A DNA stretch of 64,000 nucleotides from an uncultured bacterium (GTDB lineage: Bacteria > Bacteroidota > Bacteroidia > Bacteroidales > UBA932): assembly GCA_949300025.1 (NCBI GenBank), contig CASGCS010000017.1, positions 62,001 to 126,000 on the forward strand, in the 5' to 3' direction. A model generated the notes under the pieces. The model was not told the origin of the DNA, ran no database searches, and saw only the letters and a list, made by a program, of their open reading frames with translations. Of this stretch, positions 58,679-64,000 are shown piece by piece (positions within the stretch are counted from its first letter, which is position 1; each line of letters starts with the position of its first letter). A program made the translations under genes and the position numbers.

Positions 58679-59230
58679 TCAGAATGTAAGATTGTCTGTA
58701 TTTTCACCCCTGGCAGCCATTTCCCGTATCATTGTAGAGGAGATGTCGCAGAGAGGCGCGTTCAGGAAGGTGGTGTTGTATTTTCTGCATAGCGCCTGAG
58801 CGTCGAATCCGCGTCTGGGGTAGACCATAACCTCATATTCCGAGAGAATTTCGCGCCATTTGTACCAACGTTCTATGTTGGCAATGTTGTCTGCTCCCAT
58901 GATGATTGAAAAACGGGTCTGAGGTTCGTTCCTGCGCATATATTCGAGTGTGTTGTAAGTGTAGTTGGGCCGGGGAAGCTCAAATTCCACCGTGGAAACC
59001 TCTGCATGTCGGCCTCCATATTCTTCATTGAACCTGTTTATTGCAGATTTCAACCTTTCCAGTCTGGTTTTTTCGTTTTCAAGAATCCCGCTGCCGGCCT
59101 TGAAGGGGTTTTCAGGCGTCAGTACGAACCGCAGGAGATCTACATTGCAATTTTGCAGGACATATTTCGCTATTGCAATATGGCCTGTGTGCAATGGGTT
59201 GAAAGAGCCGAAATAGAGAGCACAGTTCAT
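58679..59230 (-). CDS. nadD: Nicotinate-nucleotide adenylyltransferase
   Basis: 183 aa. It opens ALYFGSFNPLHTGHIAIAKY with the nucleotidyltransferase HxGH site, followed by SIIMGADNIANIERWYKW, which is diagnostic of NadD, and a C-terminal ISSTMIREM (ISST.iR). It adenylates NaMN to NaAD in NAD biosynthesis. It follows gmk by 12 bases on the minus strand and converges on the MG2 gene with 5 bases between stops. Confidence 0.96.
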   Translation of the reverse strand: MNCALYFGSFNPLHTGHIAIAKYVLQNCNVDLLRFVLTPENPFKAGSGILENEKTRLERLKSAINRFNEEYGGRHAEVSTVEFELPRPNYTYNTLEYMRRNEPQTRFSIIMGADNIANIERWYKWREILSEYEVMVYPRRGFDAQALCRKYNTTFLNAPLCDISSTMIREMAARGENTDNLTF

Positions 59231-59242
59231 CAGGGCAGACTT

Positions 59243-59821
59243 TTATTCATTGTAAAACGTCTCTACAACAGCCTCTGCCTCCCTGAGTGCGCATTCGAGG
59301 GAGTCGTTTACTATGACTCTGTCGAAGCTTCCGGCATATCCCAGTTCCTCTTCTGCCTTTGCCACCCGCCTTTCTATGGCCTGGGGGGAATCGGTGCCTC
59401 GTTTTACGAGCCTCTCCTTGAGAGCCTCCACCGACGGGGGCTGTATAAAGACCGCAAGTGCATGGCTCCCGTAGAGCCTTTTGATGTTTATGCCTCCCTT
59501 TACGTCTATGTCGAAAAGAATGATGTGCCCTTTTGCCCAGATTCTCTCAACTTCGCTTTGGAGAGTTCCATAGTAGGAGCCTGCGTAGACCTCTTCATAT
59601 TCTACAAATTCACCTTTTCTTATCTTTTGTTCAAACTCCTCTTTCGTGAAAAAATAGTAATCTACACCGTTTTTTTCCTCTCCCCGCGGAGGGCGGCTCG
59701 TTGCCGAAATGGAGAATTCCAGAAAAGGGTATTTGTCCAGCAGGTGCTTTACAATGGTACTCTTCCCCGCTCCGGAGGGGGCGGAGAAGATAATTACCTT
59801 GTTTTCATTCGAGACAGCCAT
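59243..59821 (-). CDS. gmk: Guanylate kinase
   Basis: 192 aa from the ATG at 59821. The P-loop is SAPSGAGKSTIV, and the GMP-binding region has SISATSRPPRGEEKNGVDYYF. EYEEVYAGSYYGT and FDIDVKGG follow, all typical of Gmk. It phosphorylates GMP to GDP. Its ATG shares one base with the stop of the creatininase-family gene (TAATG). A longer start at 59893 inside that gene is less likely. Confidence 0.97.
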   Translation of the reverse strand: MAVSNENKVIIFSAPSGAGKSTIVKHLLDKYPFLEFSISATSRPPRGEEKNGVDYYFFTKEEFEQKIRKGEFVEYEEVYAGSYYGTLQSEVERIWAKGHIILFDIDVKGGINIKRLYGSHALAVFIQPPSVEALKERLVKRGTDSPQAIERRVAKAEEELGYAGSFDRVIVNDSLECALREAEAVVETFYNE

Positions 59822-60585
59822 TATTCGTATAACTCTTTTTCCTTGTCGATTTTCGAGAATTCTACAATGAAGTTTGCAATCTTTTCGATACATGCATCCA
59901 TGAAGATTCTGCCTTTTTCAGGTGTAGCCTCTTTGGGATTGCCGACTCCGGTGTCTTCGGTTACATATATCCATCTTCTGGGCATCCATGCCCATTTTTC
60001 ACGGAATCCCTTGATTTTCATTTTTGTCTCGGCACCGTCTCCCGCTTCGTCGAGCGGAAGCACAAGTTCGGGCATTATAGCCTGCATTGAAGCGGTCTCA
60101 AGTTCCCCTGCATGGTCTCCCTGTTCCGTGAAATAGTCGTCTCCGTTGCAGGCTTTCCACCAGCTGACAGTGCATATCATTATCTGGGGCATCTCCACGC
60201 TCAACTCCCTTATCATGGGCTGGAAGTTGTTTCCTCCGTGCGCGTTAAGGATTATGAGCTTGTTGATGCCGTCTTTAATCAGAACCTGTATCACATCCTT
60301 GACAATCATTTTCTGGGTCGTGGGGTGCATGTTCATGCAAAGCTTGACCTCCATCTGGCCCGAATTCACACCGAATGGAATTGCCGGCAGCAGCACGCAT
60401 TCCGCTCCCCTTTCCCAGGCCTTCCTGCAAGATTCGTATGCAACCTTCTCTGCAAGAAAGGTATCTGTTCCATACGGAAGGTGGAGATTGTGGGCCTCAG
60501 TGCAGCCCCAGGGAAGAACGGCTATCTTATACTTCTGTTTACGAACGTCTTTCCAGTTGTTCGCCTGTAAATTGAAAGATTCCAT
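59821..60585 (-). CDS. Creatininase-family amidohydrolase
   Basis: 254 aa. The metal-binding pattern of the family is intact: PWGCTEAHNLHLPYGTD (Glu, His and Asp ligands), LNAHGGNN, and DHAGELETASM with His and Glu. The family includes creatininase, the ArfB formamide hydrolase of archaeal flavin/F420 synthesis, and MftE. Its substrate here is unknown. It leads the creatininase-gmk-nadD unit and overlaps the gmk start by one base, which hints at a nucleotide-related role. Confidence 0.9.
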   Translation of the reverse strand: MESFNLQANNWKDVRKQKYKIAVLPWGCTEAHNLHLPYGTDTFLAEKVAYESCRKAWERGAECVLLPAIPFGVNSGQMEVKLCMNMHPTTQKMIVKDVIQVLIKDGINKLIILNAHGGNNFQPMIRELSVEMPQIMICTVSWWKACNGDDYFTEQGDHAGELETASMQAIMPELVLPLDEAGDGAETKMKIKGFREKWAWMPRRWIYVTEDTGVGNPKEATPEKGRIFMDACIEKIANFIVEFSKIDKEKELYE

Positions 60586-60628
60586 AATATGAATGTTTAA
60601 TAAACTTACGTTTTTTCGTTACATCTTA

Positions 60629-60636
60629 CAAAAATA
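60629..60636 (-). promoter_or_regulatory. Bacteroidota -7 element for the creatininase-gmk-nadD unit
   Basis: TATTTTTG on the minus strand, 44 bases upstream of the ATG at 60585. Confidence 0.55.
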
Positions 60637-60700
60637 GGAAAAAACCGGGTGCGGTGCATCTGTCGAAAATCTAAAAATATGCAAAATTTGAAAATATTGT

Positions 60701-60708
60701 TACTTTTG
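60701..60708 (+). promoter_or_regulatory. Bacteroidota -7 element for the class II aldolase gene
   Basis: TACTTTTG, 75 bases upstream of the ATG at 60783. The long AT-rich leader between them (60716-60782) may matter for expression. Confidence 0.6.
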
Positions 60709-60782
60709 CATGTTTTTTGAGGGCAAGACCTGTCGAATTCAAGTGGTTTTATTAGTTTTCAATAATATAAAATTTTTGTATA

Positions 60783-61745
60783 ATGGTATCTTACAAAGAA
60801 TTAGGCTTGGTAAACAGTAGAGAGATGTTTGCTAAAGCAATCAACGGCGGATATGCCATTCCTGCATTCAACTTTAACAACATGGAGCAGATGCAGGCTA
60901 TCATTCAAGCTTGCGTGGAGACAAAGTCTCCTGTTATCCTTCAGGTTTCAAGCGGCGCAAGAAAATATGCCAACCAGACAATCTTGAGATATATGGCTCA
61001 GGGTGCCGTAGAGTATGCCAAGGAACTGGGATGCAATATTCCCATAGTTCTGCATCTCGACCACGGCGACAGCTTCGAACTTTGCAAATCATGTATAGAA
61101 CTCGGTTTCTCATCTGTAATGATAGACGGTTCACACCTCCCTTACGATGAAAACGTGGCATTGACAAAGAAAGTGGTTGACTATGCACACCAATATGATG
61201 TCACAGTTGAAGGCGAGCTCGGCGTACTTGCAGGTGTTGAGGATGACGTAAAGGCTGAAAGCCATACATATACAAGACCTGAAGAGGTTGAAGACTTTGT
61301 AAAGAAGACAGGTGTTGATTCACTGGCAATCTCAATAGGAACATCTCACGGTGCATATAAATTCAAACCGGGCCAGAAACCTGAAATACGTCTGGACATT
61401 CTGGCAGAGATTGAGAAACGCATCCCCGGTTTCCCTATTGTGCTTCACGGCTCTTCAAGCGTGCCTCAGGACATAGTTGCAGAGATCAACCAGTATGGCG
61501 GCAAGCTGAAGGATTCTATCGGTATTCCCGAGGATCAGTTGAGAGAGGCTTCAAAATCTGCCGTATGCAAAATCAATATCGACAGCGACGGCCGTTTGGC
61601 AATGACTGCCGCAATCAGGAAAGTCTTTGTAGAGCATCCCGAGGAGTTCGATCCCCGCAAATATCTCGGACCTGCAAGAGAGAAGCTCAAAGAGCTTTAC
61701 ATGCACAAGGTACGTTGCGTATTGGGTTCTGAGAACAAGGCATAA
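60783..61745 (+). CDS. fba: Class II fructose-bisphosphate aldolase
   Basis: 320 aa. It has PAFNFNNMEQMQAII, the zinc-binding HLDHGDS (His and catalytic Asp), VEGELGVLAGVED with a Glu ligand, IGTSHGAYK (His), and VLHGSSSVP (His). This is the class II ketose-bisphosphate aldolase fold used in glycolysis and gluconeogenesis. Tagatose-bisphosphate aldolase is a possible alternative. Codon use looks strongly biased, consistent with high expression. It is monocistronic, ended by a strong terminator. Confidence 0.95.
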   Translation: MVSYKELGLVNSREMFAKAINGGYAIPAFNFNNMEQMQAIIQACVETKSPVILQVSSGARKYANQTILRYMAQGAVEYAKELGCNIPIVLHLDHGDSFELCKSCIELGFSSVMIDGSHLPYDENVALTKKVVDYAHQYDVTVEGELGVLAGVEDDVKAESHTYTRPEEVEDFVKKTGVDSLAISIGTSHGAYKFKPGQKPEIRLDILAEIEKRIPGFPIVLHGSSSVPQDIVAEINQYGGKLKDSIGIPEDQLREASKSAVCKINIDSDGRLAMTAAIRKVFVEHPEEFDPRKYLGPAREKLKELYMHKVRCVLGSENKA

Positions 61746-61766
61746 TTGCTTTGCGATACGGATTAT

Positions 61767-61801
61767 GGGCGGCCGAGCGTTGGTTTCAGCCGCCTTTTTT
61801 T
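61767..61801 (+). terminator. Rho-independent terminator after the aldolase gene
   Basis: GGCGGC (61768-61773) pairs with GCCGCC (61789-61794), followed by seven Ts. Confidence 0.85.
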
Positions 61802-61875
61802 ATAGGCATGTCATTTTGTCCGAATTTCATGCCTCTCATGCATTGGCAAATATTTTGAATCGAGGCGGAGTAAAA

Positions 61876-61880
61876 AGGAG
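61876..61880 (+). promoter_or_regulatory. Strong Shine-Dalgarno sequence of grpE
   Basis: AGGAG within AAAAAGGAGAAATT, 5 bases before the ATG at 61886; nearly the same leader end as dnaK. Confidence 0.7.
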
Positions 61881-61885
61881 AAATT

Positions 61886-62509
61886 ATGAAAAAAAATAAG
61901 GATAAGAACGAAATGGATGGCAAGGCTGCCCAAGTTCAGGAAAAGGAGTGTCAGGAAACGGAAGTCAGGGCCAATGAACTGAAAAATCAGGAAGATGGCG
62001 GGTCGGAAGAGACTGATGCTGCGGCCGGCCATAAGGGAAAAGAGTGCGAAGAAATTGAAAAACAGTTGCAGGAATATAAGGACAAGGCTGCGGAGGCAAA
62101 TGACAAATATGTTAGAATGGCAGCGGAGTTCGACAATTTCAGGCGTAGAAGCGCGCGAGAGAGACTGGAACTTATAAATACCGCTTCGGAGGAGGTTATA
62201 AAGGGGATCCTGCCGGTCTTGGACGATTTTGAAAGAGCAGTCAAAGTGCTTAAGGAGTCTGACAGTTCCGCAGCTGCAATAGAGGGTACTGAGTTGATTT
62301 ACAACAAACTTTTCTCTTTCCTCAAAAGCAGGGGGCTTTCTGTCATAGAGGCTATGGGCAAGGAGTTGGATACTGAGTTTCATGAAGCTGTAGCCCAATT
62401 CCCTACCGACGACAAAGAGAAGAAAAACAAGATTATAGATATAGTGCAACAAGGTTATATGCTTAACGGAAAGGTTGTCCGTTATGCAAAAGTTGTAGTA
62501 GGAGTGTAA
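61886..62509 (+). CDS. grpE: Nucleotide exchange factor GrpE
   Basis: 207 aa. A charged, disordered N-terminal region (~55 residues, rich in E, K and Q) precedes a long coiled-coil. The conserved DKYVRMAAEFDNFRRR segment follows, then a beta domain with EFHEAVAQFPT and GYMLNGKVVRYAKVVV. It releases ADP from DnaK. dnaJ starts 3 bases after its stop. No perfect TAnnTTTG element is present in the 140-base gap before it, where only TATTTTG at 61850-61856 comes close. Confidence 0.96.
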   Translation: MKKNKDKNEMDGKAAQVQEKECQETEVRANELKNQEDGGSEETDAAAGHKGKECEEIEKQLQEYKDKAAEANDKYVRMAAEFDNFRRRSARERLELINTASEEVIKGILPVLDDFERAVKVLKESDSSAAAIEGTELIYNKLFSFLKSRGLSVIEAMGKELDTEFHEAVAQFPTDDKEKKNKIIDIVQQGYMLNGKVVRYAKVVVGV

Positions 62510-62512
62510 AAA

Positions 62513-63691
62513 ATGGCAAAAAGAGATTATTACGAGGTCCTTGGCGTAGACAAATCAGCATCTGCGGAAGAGATAAAGAAGGCCTATAGAAAAATGGCGA
62601 TAAAGTATCACCCGGACAAGAATCCAGGTGACAAGGATGCCGAAGAAAAATTCAAGGAGGCGGCCGAGGCTTATGATGTTTTGAGCAATCCTGAAAAAAG
62701 GCAGAGATATGACCAGTTCGGTCATGCCGGTTTCAGCGGCGCAGGAGGTGCAGGTGCCGGAGGATTCAGTGCCGGAGGTTTTTCAATGGAGGATATTTTC
62801 AGCCAGTTCGGAGACATATTCGGCGGACGTTTCGGCTCTTTCGGCGGGTTCGGTGGTTTCAGCGGATTCGGCGGCTCCTCTCGCGGGGGGCGCAAGGTGC
62901 AGCGGGGCAGTGATATAAGAATCAGGGTGAAACTTTCGCTCAAGGAGATTGTGAAGGGAGTGGAGAAGACCATCAAGATAAGCAAATATGTGCCTTGCCC
63001 AGATTGCAGCGGACGCGGCGCCAAGTCTGAAGCAGACATCAAGAGTTGCGATTCCTGCCACGGAACAGGTGTGGTTACGCAGGTTGTGCAGACAATGTTC
63101 GGACAGATGCAGAGCCAGACCACATGTCCCAAATGCAACGGTGCCGGCAAGATAATCGTAAATCCCTGTTCCAAATGTTCTGGTTCGGGGCTGGTGAAGG
63201 CGCAGCAGGAGATTTCGTTCAAGATACCTGCAGGAGTCGCCGACGGCATGCAGTTGACCGTTAAGGGAAAAGGCAATGCTGCAAGAAACGGCGGAGTGAA
63301 CGGAGATCTGCTTGTGGTAATAGAGGAGGAGCCCGACAAGGAACTTCAGAGAGACGGCAACGATTTGATATATTCTCTGTTTATAAGCGTGCCCGATGCC
63401 ATATTGGGTACGACGGCGGAGATTCCTTCGGTAGACGGCAAGCTCAGAATCAAGGTAGATCCCGGTACCCAGTCTGGAAAGATATTGAGATTGAGGGGAA
63501 AGGGTATTCCGGATGTGAACGGTTACGGTACGGGAGACATGCTGGTATATGTGCAGGTGTGGATTCCGAAGAATCTTACTTCGCAGGAAAAGGAGGCTCT
63601 GGAAAAGATGAGAGGCTCAAAGTCGTTCGACCCCAGGCCCTCTTCCGACGATAAAAACTTTTTTGACAGAATCAAAAGAATGTTCAGTTAA
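62513..63691 (+). CDS. dnaJ: Hsp40 co-chaperone DnaJ
   Basis: 392 aa, type I J-protein. The J-domain has [10 protein letters not shown] with the HPD motif at about 33-35, and a Gly/Phe-rich region at ~75-125 is unusually rich in GGFGG-like repeats. Four zinc repeats follow: [27 protein letters not shown] and CSKCSGSGL. The C-terminal substrate-binding domain comes last. It stimulates DnaK ATPase and delivers clients. Its stop overlaps the following M23 gene start (TAATG). Confidence 0.98.
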   Translation: MAKRDYYEVLGVDKSASAEEIKKAYRKMAIKYHPDKNPGDKDAEEKFKEAAEAYDVLSNPEKRQRYDQFGHAGFSGAGGAGAGGFSAGGFSMEDIFSQFGDIFGGRFGSFGGFGGFSGFGGSSRGGRKVQRGSDIRIRVKLSLKEIVKGVEKTIKISKYVPCPDCSGRGAKSEADIKSCDSCHGTGVVTQVVQTMFGQMQSQTTCPKCNGAGKIIVNPCSKCSGSGLVKAQQEISFKIPAGVADGMQLTVKGKGNAARNGGVNGDLLVVIEEEPDKELQRDGNDLIYSLFISVPDAILGTTAEIPSVDGKLRIKVDPGTQSGKILRLRGKGIPDVNGYGTGDMLVYVQVWIPKNLTSQEKEALEKMRGSKSFDPRPSSDDKNFFDRIKRMFS

Positions 63692-64000
63692 TGAAACGGA
63701 ATGATTTTAGGGGAGGAGGTATCAAATGCAGTATCGTGACATTTGTTGCGATACTGCTTTTTCCTTTTTACGGCCGGGCGCAGGAGGACGGAAATTTTGA
63801 ATTCAGGTATCCGCTCGATGTGCCGATGAGCCTTTCAGGCAATTACGGAGAGTTGCGTTCCAACCATTTTCATGCTGGAATAGATTTCAGGATAGGAGGT
63901 GTCGTGGGCGCCCCCGTATATGCTGCAGCAGACGGGTATGTGTCAAGAATATCGGTCTCTCCGACAGGTTACGGCAATGCTCTGTATATTACTCACAGTG
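63691..64000 (+). CDS. M23 family metallopeptidase (3' end outside window)
   Basis: Partial: 103 codons from the ATG at 63691, running off the right edge. An N-terminal hydrophobic segment ending near GRAQ suggests a signal peptide. The LytM/M23 signature begins with NHFHAGIDFRIG (zinc His and Asp), then GAPVYAAADGYVSRI and GYGNALYITH. M23 enzymes cut peptidoglycan cross-links, or act as amidase activators when degenerate. The remaining HxH motif lies beyond the window. It is translationally coupled to dnaJ, an unexpected partner. Confidence 0.9.
   Translation, partial: MKRNDFRGGGIKCSIVTFVAILLFPFYGRAQEDGNFEFRYPLDVPMSLSGNYGELRSNHFHAGIDFRIGGVVGAPVYAAADGYVSRISVSPTGYGNALYITHS

Noticed and set aside
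59006..60136. 376-codon open frame on the plus strand
   Set aside because: It is antisense to nadD, gmk and the creatininase gene, all of which have clear family motifs; no promoter or domain supports it.
61811..62452. 213-codon open frame on the minus strand
   Set aside because: It is antisense to grpE, which has a strong Shine-Dalgarno sequence and complete family motifs.
1..64000. CRISPR array, insertion sequence, integrase, prophage, toxin-antitoxin or restriction genes
   Set aside because: I saw no spaced direct repeats, no transposase or integrase motifs, no attachment-site duplication next to either tRNA gene, and no defence-gene domains.

Overview
The window reads as chromosomal core DNA of a member of the Bacteroidota, most likely order Bacteroidales. 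Three things support this. First, start regions repeatedly carry the Bacteroidota sigma-factor -7 element TAnnTTTG (25 copies listed), usually without a Shine-Dalgarno sequence. Second, the gene families are typical of that group: a TonB-dependent receptor, a Porin_10-type putative porin, DUF3822 beside rsmD, DUF4293, FKBP-like lipoproteins, a DUF4369/TlpA-type lipoprotein and an MG2-type exported protein. Third, genes are densely packed in short co-directional runs with many ATGA/TAATG overlaps and convergent tail overlaps. I cannot place it to genus. I see no prophage, insertion sequence, integrase, CRISPR array or rRNA operon.

Layout. 1-3.6 kb: a truncated ArnT/GT39-type glycosyltransferase, divergent from a copper-type P1B ATPase with an extra C-terminal HMA domain. 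3.7-12.8 kb: the most accessory-like part. It has an MFS exporter and AraC regulator on the minus strand, then a plus-strand run of TonB receptor, exported CMD-cupin protein, a second AraC paralogue, DUF3737, exported flavodoxin, GNAT, maltose/galactoside-type acetyltransferase and HAD phosphatase. 12.8-24.4 kb: tRNA-Asp, a WaaP/InaA-like kinase, rsmD-DUF3822, an anchored protein of unknown function, nrnA with two FKBP-like lipoproteins, an acetyl-CoA hydrolase/transferase, a DUF62-mazG-tcdA run, a GNAT-like protein and prfA. 24.4-33.3 kb: a minus-strand run amidase - uvrB - RSH - uvrA - SGNH hydrolase, in which a stringent-response enzyme sits between two excision-repair genes.

33.5-43.3 kb: an M28-type peptidase with an altered active site, mtgA, a TPR protein, DUF4293, a nucleoside phosphorylase, tRNA-Gly(CCC), a LolC/E-type permease, an MltF-like lytic transglycosylase and a putative porin. 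43.4-47.9 kb: a minus-strand run of nicotinate phosphoribosyltransferase, ROK kinase, MFS transporter and SIS protein. 48.0-52.3 kb: an AmgK-like kinase fused to a RapZ C-terminal domain, followed by a MurU-like uridylyltransferase (peptidoglycan recycling), then a BASS transporter and a TlpA-like lipoprotein. 52.5-64 kb: dnaK, panB, an RluA-type pseudouridine synthase, an MG2 protein, the creatininase-gmk-nadD run, class II aldolase, grpE-dnaJ and a truncated M23 peptidase.

Common threads are envelope and peptidoglycan turnover (amidase, MtgA, MltF, AmgK/MurU, M23), DNA repair with (p)ppGpp, protein quality control, and NAD/nucleotide metabolism. I did not find a clear undescribed defence or mobile system. 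The best leads are the uvrB-RSH-uvrA operon with a degenerate RSH hydrolase domain, the AmgK-RapZ-C fusion, the exported flavodoxin/CMD-cupin cluster with two AraC paralogues, and several enzyme-family members that have lost key residues. All family assignments and residue alignments were made by eye.
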